The position numbers and the translations under genes were made by a program. This document shows, in pieces, positions 44,436 to 53,517 of a stretch of 64,000 nucleotides of DNA. The notes beneath the pieces were generated by a model. It searched no databases. It had not been told where the DNA came from and saw only the letters and a list, made by a program, of their open reading frames with translations. The stretch's first letter is position 1, and each line of letters opens with the position of its first letter. Source of the DNA: Imperialibacter sp963977595 (GTDB taxonomy: Bacteria > Bacteroidota > Bacteroidia > Cytophagales > Cyclobacteriaceae); contig NZ_CP180355.1 in the NCBI RefSeq assembly GCF_048007035.1, positions 5,766,001 to 5,830,000 of the forward strand. Reading direction: 5' to 3'.

Positions 44436-45605
44436 ATGGAGTTTTTACAACAGTCCTTCAGTGTGAAGTTTGACTACAAAGTGTATTTCACCACAAACCT
44501 TTTCGATAGGTCGAACGATACACTTTCAAGTTTTCTGAAAGAAAGAATGGAAGAAGGTACCATCCAGAAGGTACTGTTTGTTTTGGATCAGGGAGTGGAC
44601 GAAGCGCATCCCGGGCTAAAGCAAGGTATTCGAGACTATTTTGAGACAGTCGATAATATCCACCTCATTCCTGAGACACTAGTCGTGTCGGGTGGCGAAG
44701 AAGCTAAAAACGATGAAAGCCTCCTGTATCAGGTTATTGATGCGGTGAACGCTCACGGCATCGACCGTCATTCTTATCTGGTGGCTATTGGCGGTGGTGC
44801 TGTTCTCGATATGGTGGGTTATGCAGCCGCTATTTCACACAGAGGCGTTCGTCATATTCGCATTCCAACGACTGTACTTTCTCAAAACGATTCTGGCGTG
44901 GGTGTGAAAAATGGCGTCAATTTCTATCGGAAAAAGAATTTCCTCGGCACATTTGCTCCGCCTGTTGCAGTATTCAATGACTATCATTTTCTGACTACTC
45001 TATCCGACCTTGACTGGCGGTCAGGGATGTCTGAAGCCGTAAAGGTGGCGCTGATCAAGGACGCTTCCTTCTTTGACTGGATTGAGCACAACGCCACTAT
45101 GCTTGCTGCCCGTGATATGGGGGCCATGAAATTTTTGGTGAAACGGTGTGCTGCACTGCACCTCGACCATATTGCAGGCAAGGATCCCTTCGAGACGGGG
45201 TCTTCCAGGCCGCTTGACTTCGGTCACTGGAGTGCACACAAATTGGAAGCGCTGGCCGACTTTTCCATCAGACATGGTGAGGCAGTGGCAATTGGTATCG
45301 CCCTCGACACAGTCTACTCAATGCTCACCAACCGACTGTCGGAAGCCGATGCCAGGAGAATTCTGGTGGTGCTTCAAAACCTTGGCTTCCCGCTGCAACA
45401 TCCATTGCTGAAGTTTGAAGAGGGCAATAGCCCGCTACTTGACGGGCTTAACGAATTCCGGGAGCACCTGGGTGGTAAACTCACCATTATGCTGCTGATA
45501 GCCATTGGAACAGGCGAGGAAGTGCATGAAATGAATGAAAAAACCATTCGTGAGGCCAGTGAATGGCTGGAAAATTATGCTCACCAACAAACGATCAGCC
45601 TCTGA
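44436..45605 (+). CDS. eboD: EboD, 3-dehydroquinate-synthase-like enzyme
   Basis: A 389-residue protein of the DHQ-synthase / sugar-phosphate cyclase superfamily. NAD-binding parts are VSGGEEAKNDE (84-94) and AIGGGAVLDMVGYAA (117-131). The zinc ligands are all kept: Glu200 (MSEAVK), His264 (FGHW) and His280 (RHGEA), plus Lys203. This implies a working cyclase-like enzyme. Ebo-type members lie apart from AroB, so the substrate may be a heptulose phosphate or another sugar rather than DAHP. It lies 48 bases after eboC and is 2 bases before eboE. Confidence 0.85.
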   Translation: MEFLQQSFSVKFDYKVYFTTNLFDRSNDTLSSFLKERMEEGTIQKVLFVLDQGVDEAHPGLKQGIRDYFETVDNIHLIPETLVVSGGEEAKNDESLLYQVIDAVNAHGIDRHSYLVAIGGGAVLDMVGYAAAISHRGVRHIRIPTTVLSQNDSGVGVKNGVNFYRKKNFLGTFAPPVAVFNDYHFLTTLSDLDWRSGMSEAVKVALIKDASFFDWIEHNATMLAARDMGAMKFLVKRCAALHLDHIAGKDPFETGSSRPLDFGHWSAHKLEALADFSIRHGEAVAIGIALDTVYSMLTNRLSEADARRILVVLQNLGFPLQHPLLKFEEGNSPLLDGLNEFREHLGGKLTIMLLIAIGTGEEVHEMNEKTIREASEWLENYAHQQTISL

Positions 45606-45607
45606 TT

Positions 45608-46813
45608 ATGAAAACAGATTTTGGTTACTTAACGTACTGCTCCAATATACACGCCGGTGAAAGCTGGGCAGATCATTTCGCTGCACTCAGGAAGTTCATT
45701 CCTTCGGTGAGGGAGAAATGCAGCCCAGGCCAGCCTTTTGGGATAGGGCTGCGCTTATCTAACGAGGCATCGATAGACCTTGCTAAAGAGGGCGCATTGG
45801 TGGAATTTAAAGACTGGCTGTCAGCCTCCGGCTGTTATGTCTTCACCATGAATGGGTTTCCCTACGGTGGCTTTCATAATACCCGTGTGAAAGAGCAGGT
45901 GCATGCCCCCGACTGGACTACAAACGCCAGGCTGAATTACACCACCCGCCTGTTCGATATACTTTCTCAACTGCTGCCTGCAGGCATGGAAGGGGGGATA
46001 TCCACCTCGCCATTGACCTATCGTTATTGGCACAAGCCTGAAGAACTCCACAACGTTTTTGAAGTTGCCACACTAAAAATGATTGAGGTAGCCAAGCACC
46101 TCAAGCGGATACATGACACCACGGGGCAGCTACTTCACCTTGATATTGAACCCGAGCCAGATGGTCTTTTGGAATCCGGGCCAGAGTTCATTGATTGGTA
46201 CAAAAAATACTTGCTTCCGTTGGGGGGAGCTGAGTTGCAAAAGGAATTTGATCTATCTGTAGCAGAGGCAGAGGCAACTATCAAGCGTCATGTGCAGCTT
46301 TGCTATGACGTGTGTCACTTTGCGGTGGGTTATGAAAATCACCAGGAAGTGGTCAACAAGTTAAGCGCTTTAGGTATTAAAACAGGTAAAATTCAGATCA
46401 GTGCTGCGTTAAAAGCGCCGATGGCACCAGGAGACGCCAGAAACCCGGTAATAGCCGCTTTTAAGGGGTTTAACGAATCGACCTATCTCCATCAAGTAGT
46501 TGCCCGCACCCAAAGCGATGGTTTTAAACGCTATCCTGATTTACCGGAAGCTCTTGCCGACGCCGACAATCAGGACATAAAAGAATGGCGTTCTCATTTT
46601 CATGTGCCGTTATTTGTTGAAGACTACGGCGTATTGAAATCGACGCAAGAAGACATTGTGAAGGTGCTTGACCTACAAAAGGCGAAGCCATTCACCCATC
46701 ACCTTGAAATTGAAACCTACACATGGGAAGTGTTGCCAGATGGGCTGAAGTTACCAATAGATGAATCCATAGTAAGGGAAATGAAATGGGTGATTAATCA
46801 GCTCAATGGCTAG
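45608..46813 (+). CDS. eboE: EboE, TIM-barrel metabolite-traffic protein
   Basis: A 401-residue protein of the EboE family with a xylose-isomerase-like TIM barrel. Characteristic segments are TYCSNIHAGESW near the N-terminus, GIGLRLSNEA, FTMNGFPYGGFH, HLDIEPEPDGLLES (metal Glu) and LCYDVCHFAV (Asp/His). The ATG at 45608 follows the eboD stop by 2 bases; an in-frame start at 45563 lies within eboD and is rejected. Annotation in other genomes calls it a metabolite traffic protein, but the reaction is unknown. It overlaps eboF by 8 bases. Confidence 0.85.
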   Translation: MKTDFGYLTYCSNIHAGESWADHFAALRKFIPSVREKCSPGQPFGIGLRLSNEASIDLAKEGALVEFKDWLSASGCYVFTMNGFPYGGFHNTRVKEQVHAPDWTTNARLNYTTRLFDILSQLLPAGMEGGISTSPLTYRYWHKPEELHNVFEVATLKMIEVAKHLKRIHDTTGQLLHLDIEPEPDGLLESGPEFIDWYKKYLLPLGGAELQKEFDLSVAEAEATIKRHVQLCYDVCHFAVGYENHQEVVNKLSALGIKTGKIQISAALKAPMAPGDARNPVIAAFKGFNESTYLHQVVARTQSDGFKRYPDLPEALADADNQDIKEWRSHFHVPLFVEDYGVLKSTQEDIVKVLDLQKAKPFTHHLEIETYTWEVLPDGLKLPIDESIVREMKWVINQLNG

Positions 46814-48182
46814 TTCCATCAAGCAGCAAATGAAAAAAACCGTCGTTATTGATGTCGTAGGACTATCGGCCCACCTGATAGGAGAGCATACACCATTTCT
46901 TCAAGACTATATAAAGGGAAGGCAGGTGCAGTCCATTGTGCCGATGCTGCCTGCGGTTACCACTTCAGTTCAGTCGACTTATGTTACTGGCAAATGGCCT
47001 ACTGAAACTGGCATTGTTGGCAATGGTTGGTACGACCATCAGGATTCAGAAATAAAGTTTTGGAAGCAATCCAATAAACTGGTAGCAGGAGAGAAGATAT
47101 GGGAGAAGGCAAAGAAAGTCGACCCTTCGTTTACCTGCTCCAAAATGTTCTGGTGGTACAATATGTACTCCTCGGCCGACTTTTCTGCAACACCCAGGCC
47201 ACAATACCTGGCCGATGGCAGAAAAATGCCTGATTGCTATACGCAGCCGACCGGCCTTAGGGATGAGTTGCAGAAGGAGTTGGGTCAATTCCCCTTGTTT
47301 CAGTTTTGGGGGCCTGGGGCTAACATCAAGTCCACCCAATGGATAGCCGATGCTTCAGTTTTTACCGATCGCCGATACGACCCCACGTTGACGCTCATCT
47401 ATTTGCCCCATCTCGACTACTGCTTACAAAAATTCGGTCCCAACTTCGAGTTGATAGGAAAGGAGCTCACCGAAATTGACCAGGTGGTAAAAGGGCTGGT
47501 GGACTACTACACAAAAAAGAAGGCCAATATTATTTTGTTGTCGGAATACGGCATAAGCCCGGTGAGCAGACCTGTTCATTTCAACAGACTGTTGCGCAAA
47601 AAAGGGCTTCTTAGTATCCGGGAGGAAAGGGGGCTGGAGTTACTGGATGCTGGTGCCTCGAAAGCATTTGCCGTAGCAGACCATCAGGTAGCCCACATTT
47701 ACGTCAACGACCTATCTGTGATGGAGGAGGTAAAACGGCTGGCCGAAGCTACTCAGGGAGTGAGTTTGGTGCTCGATAAAGCCCAGCAAAAGAAACATCA
47801 TATTAACCACGAAAGGTCTGGTGACCTCGTGCTCATCGCCGACGAGCATAGTTGGTTCACTTACTATTTTTGGCTCGACGATGACAAAGCCCCAGATTAC
47901 GCCAGGGCGGTCGATATCCATAAGAAGCCTGGCTACGATCCTGTGGAGATGTTTATGAGCTCGAAGCTCAGGGCAGGATACAAGCTGCTTCGCAAAAAGC
48001 TCGGCTTCCGCTATGTGATGGACGTGATCCCACTGGATGCCAATTTGATCAAGGGCTCCCATGGAAGCCCTTTTGTAGATAGCAAATACTACCCAGTGCT
48101 TATAACTGATAAAAAAGTCAGTGATTCTCCAGTGCCAGCAACATCGGTGCATGACATTATCTGGCAATCTCTTACAAGCTGA
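46806..48182 (+). CDS. eboF: EboF, nucleotide pyrophosphatase/phosphodiesterase-like
   Basis: A 458-residue alkaline-phosphatase-superfamily protein of the type I phosphodiesterase group. The metal Asp is in VVIDVVGLS (Asp16), the nucleophile is Thr52 or Thr53 in PAVTTSVQSTYVTG, and further ligands sit in LPHLDY, LLSEYG and the late KGSHGSP. It may release a phospho-linked intermediate in the ebo pathway. ATG 46806 overlaps eboE; an inner ATG at 46830 (residue 9) is nearly as likely. Its stop is 2 bases from the convergent acyl-CoA gene. Confidence 0.84.
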   Translation: MASSIKQQMKKTVVIDVVGLSAHLIGEHTPFLQDYIKGRQVQSIVPMLPAVTTSVQSTYVTGKWPTETGIVGNGWYDHQDSEIKFWKQSNKLVAGEKIWEKAKKVDPSFTCSKMFWWYNMYSSADFSATPRPQYLADGRKMPDCYTQPTGLRDELQKELGQFPLFQFWGPGANIKSTQWIADASVFTDRRYDPTLTLIYLPHLDYCLQKFGPNFELIGKELTEIDQVVKGLVDYYTKKKANIILLSEYGISPVSRPVHFNRLLRKKGLLSIREERGLELLDAGASKAFAVADHQVAHIYVNDLSVMEEVKRLAEATQGVSLVLDKAQQKKHHINHERSGDLVLIADEHSWFTYYFWLDDDKAPDYARAVDIHKKPGYDPVEMFMSSKLRAGYKLLRKKLGFRYVMDVIPLDANLIKGSHGSPFVDSKYYPVLITDKKVSDSPVPATSVHDIIWQSLTS

Positions 48183-48184
48183 GT

Positions 48185-50503
48185 TTAGCTATTTCTTACG
48201 GCAATAGGTGCTGCTAGCAAAGTGTCAGGGATTCCAAAAGCGTCAGTTAACGCCACAGCGTTTTGCCGAACCTCCAAACAAAGCGAGTTGACCAGCTGGC
48301 GAATGGCCTTGGTTTTCGCACCGGCCATGTAATCAGCCTCCAGGTACCAGCCCTTGTTCTTCTCTATTTGCGACAAGGCAAATAGCTGACAAAGCTTGGT
48401 GAGAATATGCTTGCTGCCCTCATCGGTCACTTCGCTAATTTTCTCCTGAAACTGTTCCAGAATAATCCTTTCAATGTATGCATGCCCTACCATGACGAGG
48501 TGATACTGACATTGATTGAAAGCGTCGAAAGAGTCCATTCCCTGGTCGATGTAGTGCTTCAACCGCTTGGCGGAAGAGGCCAGAATGCTTTTTTCCCTGT
48601 ACCTGAATGCCGCCAGATGAAACTCAAAATCCAGCAAGTGTTCTTTATCAGTATTCCTGATGGTGATGGGATTCATTTCCTGGATGCTCACCTTGGCCTG
48701 GTCGGTCACGTAGTTCAGCATGCCAAACAGGTTCATGTGGCCAAACTCCTGCCTGAACTCAGACAGCCTGCTTTTGGCAACCAGCTGCATCAGCACCGTA
48801 TTATCGCCCTCGAAAGTGGTATAAATCTCTGTGTCATTTTTTAAAGCAGCGATGCGGTTTTCAGCTAAATAGCCTTTGCCGCCAAGAGCTTCTCTGCACT
48901 CCTGCAAGCTGGCGGTAGCGTTCCATGTCGCCCACGACTTTAGCCCGGCTGCCAGGGCTTCGATTTCCTGCATATCTTCTTCGGTTCTTTTAAGGAACCG
49001 TTGTGTAAGATATTGCAAGGCGAAATGCAAAGCGTAAGCGTTAGAAAGCAACGGCATGAGGCGACGCTGGTGGGTGCGGTAGTTGAGAATAGGCACCTCA
49101 CTGCCACCTTCCGGTCCGAATTGCTTTCTGCCGTCGGCATACCTTATTGCTATGGTAAGCCCGGATTTGGTGGCACTTAGTCCAGACCGGGGAATGCCTA
49201 TTCTGCCACCCACGAGAGTCCCAAGCATGGTGAAAAACCTGCGATTGTCGCTGCTGATTGGGCTGGCGAATTGGCCGTTTTCATCGATGCTCGCAAAGCG
49301 ATCCAGCATGCTGTCTTTTGTAATCACCACATTGTCGAAACGTATCACCCCGTTGTCGACGCCGTTCAAGCCCATCTTTCTGCCACAGTCCTTAATGGTC
49401 ACGCCCGTATGCATATTGCCTTTTTTGTCTCTTAAGGGAACAACGAAGGCGCTAACGCCATAGTCGGTTCCGTCAATGATCAGCTTGGCAAATACCGTGG
49501 CCATTTGGCCATGCAGCGCAGCGTTGCCAATGTACTCCTTCTGGGCTTTGGGGTTGGGTGTGTGAATGGTGATTTTGCCCGACTTGTGATCATAGGTGGC
49601 AGTGGTTTCAATGCCCTTTACATTTGAACCATGGCCCGTTTCTGTCATTGCAAAACAGCCAGGGAGATTGAGCGTACCCGCATCAGCCAGGTGTTTTTTA
49701 TGGTGTTTTTCGGTGCCCAAGAAATAGATACTCATACCGAAAAGGCCAAACTGTACCCCAAACTTAATGACCATGCTCAGGTCGTGGTAGCTGAGAGTTT
49801 CCATGATGGTGAAATAGCCTTCCATGTCATCTGCCCCACCAAACTCTTTAGGGTAAGCACGGTTGCCATAACCTTGCGACGCAAGAATTTTGCACCAATG
49901 GAGTACTTTTTCACGGTATTCGGTAAGGTCTCCCGTGTCCGGGTATTTGAACTCGGGGTCGGATAGGAGTGTCTTTACTTTGGCAATGAGGGCAGCTTGA
50001 TCACCGTCCAAAATTGCCCTGAGTTTATCAACCGAAAATGTTTTTTGAGATGCGAGTGTTTCTGCTTCGGTAGCAGCCCTGTCATTAGACGCCAGATGGA
50101 ATGCCGACTCCCTGCTAATAATGCCCAAGGCATCTTCAATATCCCGCAGTGGCTGCTGAGCATTCTGAAAGGCCACTTCATCCCTGCCGATACTATTAAG
50201 TTCTGCAAGCTTGTTGCCAATGTCCACCAGACTTGTTTTCATTTCGGGCGACAGCTCCTGAGAGATACGTTTTATTTCTGTGAGCCAGCTTTTTATCTCG
50301 TTGGGAGACGGCGGTTTCGCTGGGTTCAGGTAAGACAGCAGCAATTCCCTTTCCTCGGTTTTTAGCCACGACTGTTTGTTGATCAAACTTTGGATATTTT
50401 TTATCTCGCTTGGCGTAAGTACGTCATCTGCCCACACCATGTAAAACATGGGTAGGAAAGAATACAGCGATGGATTGGCTTTGAGTAAGGGGGAATTGAT
50501 CAT
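48185..50503 (-). CDS. Acyl-CoA dehydrogenase/oxidase-like flavoprotein
   Basis: A 772-residue flavoprotein, longer than ordinary acyl-CoA dehydrogenases (about 380) because of an N-terminal helical domain (1-150) and a C-terminal extension, as in peroxisomal-type acyl-CoA oxidases. The FAD/substrate motif is CFAMTETGHGSNVKGIETTATYD; the middle domain has FVVPLRDKKGNMHTGVTIKDCGRKMGLNGVDNG; the catalytic Glu is in YTTFEGDNTVLMQ. It introduces a 2,3-double bond into acyl-CoAs. No beta-oxidation partner is adjacent. Confidence 0.86.
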   Translation of the reverse strand: MINSPLLKANPSLYSFLPMFYMVWADDVLTPSEIKNIQSLINKQSWLKTEERELLLSYLNPAKPPSPNEIKSWLTEIKRISQELSPEMKTSLVDIGNKLAELNSIGRDEVAFQNAQQPLRDIEDALGIISRESAFHLASNDRAATEAETLASQKTFSVDKLRAILDGDQAALIAKVKTLLSDPEFKYPDTGDLTEYREKVLHWCKILASQGYGNRAYPKEFGGADDMEGYFTIMETLSYHDLSMVIKFGVQFGLFGMSIYFLGTEKHHKKHLADAGTLNLPGCFAMTETGHGSNVKGIETTATYDHKSGKITIHTPNPKAQKEYIGNAALHGQMATVFAKLIIDGTDYGVSAFVVPLRDKKGNMHTGVTIKDCGRKMGLNGVDNGVIRFDNVVITKDSMLDRFASIDENGQFASPISSDNRRFFTMLGTLVGGRIGIPRSGLSATKSGLTIAIRYADGRKQFGPEGGSEVPILNYRTHQRRLMPLLSNAYALHFALQYLTQRFLKRTEEDMQEIEALAAGLKSWATWNATASLQECREALGGKGYLAENRIAALKNDTEIYTTFEGDNTVLMQLVAKSRLSEFRQEFGHMNLFGMLNYVTDQAKVSIQEMNPITIRNTDKEHLLDFEFHLAAFRYREKSILASSAKRLKHYIDQGMDSFDAFNQCQYHLVMVGHAYIERIILEQFQEKISEVTDEGSKHILTKLCQLFALSQIEKNKGWYLEADYMAGAKTKAIRQLVNSLCLEVRQNAVALTDAFGIPDTLLAAPIAVRNS

Positions 50504-50688
50504 GGGTGTTATTGTTTGTCTAAATTTTGCTCTTTAAAAGTTTTAAAGCAATGATAATTTAGTCTGGTATAAGCTTATACCTAACAGACCTCAAAAAAAG
50601 GCCATAACGGAATTTAACCTTTCGAAAAAAAAGGTTGTTTAATAATATTTGAAATTGATTAGTTTGATTCACCTAACTCTAACTAACC

Positions 50689-52806
50689 ATGCGACCAATT
50701 GTTACCATCGTTCTGTTCCTTTTGTCCTACGGTTTGCCCATGGCAAACGTCCATGCTCAGCCTTTTTCTTTCGAATCCATCAAATCGTATCCGTTTCCGG
50801 CTGATCTGACTTCCGCTGCTACGGGCAGCAAGATAGCATGGACTTTTAACGAGCAAGGTCAAAGAAACATCTATGTAGCTGAAGGCCCTGAATTCAAAGC
50901 CAGAAAGCTTACGCAATACAACGACGACAGTGGACAGGAGATATCGAGCCTGGCAGTGAGTGCTGATGGTCAGTGGGTAGTTTATGTGAGAGGGGGAGAC
51001 CATGGTTCCAATTGGGACGACGATGCGCCGGTGAATACCTCTTTCCTTCCGGAGCCGCCAAAAGTTCAGATTTGGAGCATTCCGTTTGCAGGCGGAGAGC
51101 CAAAAATGTTAGCAGATGGGGACTTGCCCTCTGTTTCGCCAAACTCAAAAACGGTGGCCTATGTTAAAGCTGGGCAGATATTGTCTGTACCCATTGACGG
51201 CTCTGCGAAAGGTGAGGCGCTGTTTACAGCAAGAGGACGAAACGGCAGCATCACCTGGTCACCCGATGGTTCAAGAATGGCTTTCGTATCCAATAGGGGC
51301 GACCATTCATTTGTCGGAGTGTTTACCAACAAAGAAACGCCGATTACCTGGCTGGCCCCTTCTTTCAATTTCGACAGATCTCCAGATTGGTCGCCGGACG
51401 GTACACGAATCGTTTTTGTTCGTACCCCAGGTGCGGGTGGTGCGCCCGACTCGATACTGGCAAGAAAGCATCGCCCGTGGGCCATTTGGTCAGCCGATGT
51501 GTCAACGGCTCAGGCCAAAAAGCTCTGGGAGGCACCCAAAACACTGGCAGGCTCAACACCCAACACTCACGGTGGGGCTAACCTCCATTGGGCTGCCAAA
51601 GGCAAGATCGTCTTCATGTCGTACAAAGACGGCTGGCCTCACATGTATTCAATGCCTGAAATTGGTGGCGAACCCATGTTGCTGACGCCTGGTAACTTCA
51701 TGGCTGAGCATGTGAGCCTAAGCAGTGATCGTAGCACATTGTTGTTTAGCGGGAATACAGGCCCCGCTCCACTCGATCTCGACAGGCGTCATGCAGTTCA
51801 GGTGTCGGTGGACAAAGCCGATATGAAAGTGCTTACCCCCGGGAGCGGCCTTGAATGGACACCCGTAATGACCGGCGACGGCAAAAGCATAGCAATGATT
51901 AGCGCAACACCACAACGGCCGCCGCTTCCTGCTGTGCTGCCAACCAACGGAGGCAAAGTGAAGCTGCTCGCCGAAGATCGCATTCCTTCCGATTTCCCAT
52001 CCAAAAACCTGGTAACTCCCACGCAGGCCATATTTACATCTGAGGACGGATTTACCATCCACGGTCAGCTGTTTACACCGACCAATAAGCCATCCAAAGG
52101 CCCTGCTATCATCTACGTGCATGGTGGGCCGCCGAGGCAAATGCTGCTTGGTTGGCATTACTCCGATTATTACACGAATGCCTACGCCACAAACCAGTAC
52201 CTGGCCAGTTTGGGCTTCACGGTTCTGGCAGTCAATTACAGACTGGGGATAGGTTATGGCTACGAATTTCACAACCCGGCTGATGCAGGTACGTGGGGAG
52301 CCAGTGAGTACAAAGACATTAAGGCAGCGGGGCTTTGGCTTGGCAAGCAGCCAGGTGTGGATGCATCTGAGATTGGCGTTTACGGTGGGTCGTACGGCGG
52401 CTATTTAACGGCCATGGCGCTGGGACGGAACTCTGATATTTTTGCCGCTGGCGTCGATATTCACGGTGTGCACGAGAGAACGACTGGTAGGATAGGTGAT
52501 ATCCTTTACCCAGATCAATATGAAAAAGCGCCGGATGCCGAGAAAGCGGCTCAGGTAGCCTGGGAGTCTTCCCCGGCATCAACAGTTGGCGGCTGGACTT
52601 CGCCAGTGCTGATTATACATGGTGATGATGACCGAAACGTCCGTTTTAGCCAAAGCACTGATTTGGTGCAACGTCTGCTTGAAAAAGGAGTGGAGATGGA
52701 AACCATCGTCATCGTCGACGACACCCATCATTGGATGAAGCATGGGAACTCCTTAAAAGCAGGGAAAGCGACGGCCGATTTCTTTGTGAGGAAGTTAAAG
52801 AAGTAA
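50689..52806 (+). CDS. S9 family serine peptidase
   Basis: A 705-residue exported prolyl-oligopeptidase-like enzyme. The signal peptide (1-24) ends VHAQP. Residues about 30-430 form a PD40 beta-propeller (ITWSPDGSRMAFVSNRGDH, RSPDWSPDGTRIVFVR). The catalytic domain has the nucleophile Ser568 in YGGSYGGYL, the acid Asp648 in HGDDDRNV, and the base His680 or His681 in DDTHHWMK. It probably cleaves short peptides in the periplasm. The propeller restricts substrate size. Its stop directly abuts that of pgl, with no base between. Confidence 0.9.
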   Translation: MRPIVTIVLFLLSYGLPMANVHAQPFSFESIKSYPFPADLTSAATGSKIAWTFNEQGQRNIYVAEGPEFKARKLTQYNDDSGQEISSLAVSADGQWVVYVRGGDHGSNWDDDAPVNTSFLPEPPKVQIWSIPFAGGEPKMLADGDLPSVSPNSKTVAYVKAGQILSVPIDGSAKGEALFTARGRNGSITWSPDGSRMAFVSNRGDHSFVGVFTNKETPITWLAPSFNFDRSPDWSPDGTRIVFVRTPGAGGAPDSILARKHRPWAIWSADVSTAQAKKLWEAPKTLAGSTPNTHGGANLHWAAKGKIVFMSYKDGWPHMYSMPEIGGEPMLLTPGNFMAEHVSLSSDRSTLLFSGNTGPAPLDLDRRHAVQVSVDKADMKVLTPGSGLEWTPVMTGDGKSIAMISATPQRPPLPAVLPTNGGKVKLLAEDRIPSDFPSKNLVTPTQAIFTSEDGFTIHGQLFTPTNKPSKGPAIIYVHGGPPRQMLLGWHYSDYYTNAYATNQYLASLGFTVLAVNYRLGIGYGYEFHNPADAGTWGASEYKDIKAAGLWLGKQPGVDASEIGVYGGSYGGYLTAMALGRNSDIFAAGVDIHGVHERTTGRIGDILYPDQYEKAPDAEKAAQVAWESSPASTVGGWTSPVLIIHGDDDRNVRFSQSTDLVQRLLEKGVEMETIVIVDDTHHWMKHGNSLKAGKATADFFVRKLKK

Positions 52807-53511
52807 TCAGGCGCTAGCCGCTTCGTCCAAAAACCAATAAAGCACACCATTTGCAGGCTTTATATGCGAGGCAGGGTAGGTTCTGAACTTACCTCTGTGC
52901 TTCAGTATTTCCCTCACTTTTGGCTGCTTGCTTTCGCCAGTCACGAGGAAGGCGATGCTTTTGGCATTGTTGATTACTGAACCGGAGAGGCTGATTCTCT
53001 TTTGCCCTGATTCAGGGTGTGTGGCCACAACACAGGTCTCGGTAGCTTTTAACAACTCCATTTGATCAGGAAAGATTGATGCAGTGTGCCCGTCGGTGCC
53101 AAGGCCAAGTATTACCAGGTCGAACCTGGGCAGCCCGTCTGACGAAGTTACGTTCTTTTTGATCTCGTGGCTATGTCGCTGAGCCTCTTGTCGGGGTTCG
53201 TTTTCGCCAAGGATGCGGTGAATATTCGCTTCAGGAATACCAACCTTGTCAAACAGATGCGCCTTAGCCATGCCATAGTTGCTGTCTTTGTCGGTAGGAG
53301 GCACACAACGTTCATCACCCCAGTAGAAATGCATCTTCGACCAATCTATTGCCTTTTTGTAATCAGCAGCAAGAACGTCAAACAGTAGCTGTGGGGTAGA
53401 ACCTCCGGAGAGAGCGATGTTTAACTTGTCACTGTTTTTGTTGAGATCAACCAAAAAGGTGGCAAAATCCTCCGCTACTGCCCTGGGGTTTTTAGAAATA
53501 TGTAATTCCAT
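52807..53511 (-). CDS. pgl: 6-phosphogluconolactonase
   Basis: A 234-residue DevB/SOL-type enzyme that hydrolyses 6-phosphogluconolactone, step two of the oxidative pentose-phosphate pathway. Motifs: NIALSGGSTPQLLFDVL near residue 32, MHFYWGDERCVPPTDKDSNYGMA near 80, and LVILGLGTDGHTASIFP near 132 (with His for catalysis). It lies 6 bases after zwf on the same strand, forming the usual pair. Confidence 0.93.
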   Translation of the reverse strand: MELHISKNPRAVAEDFATFLVDLNKNSDKLNIALSGGSTPQLLFDVLAADYKKAIDWSKMHFYWGDERCVPPTDKDSNYGMAKAHLFDKVGIPEANIHRILGENEPRQEAQRHSHEIKKNVTSSDGLPRFDLVILGLGTDGHTASIFPDQMELLKATETCVVATHPESGQKRISLSGSVINNAKSIAFLVTGESKQPKVREILKHRGKFRTYPASHIKPANGVLYWFLDEAASA

Positions 53512-53517
53512 CAGCTA

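Noticed and set aside
45563..45607. Earlier start for eboE
   Set aside because: It lies within eboD; the ATG at 45608 gives the family N-terminus and a 2-base gap.
50616..50636. AACCTTT/AAAGGTT inverted repeat before the S9 peptidase
   Set aside because: A short AT-rich stem that may occur by chance; no promoter boxes in register.
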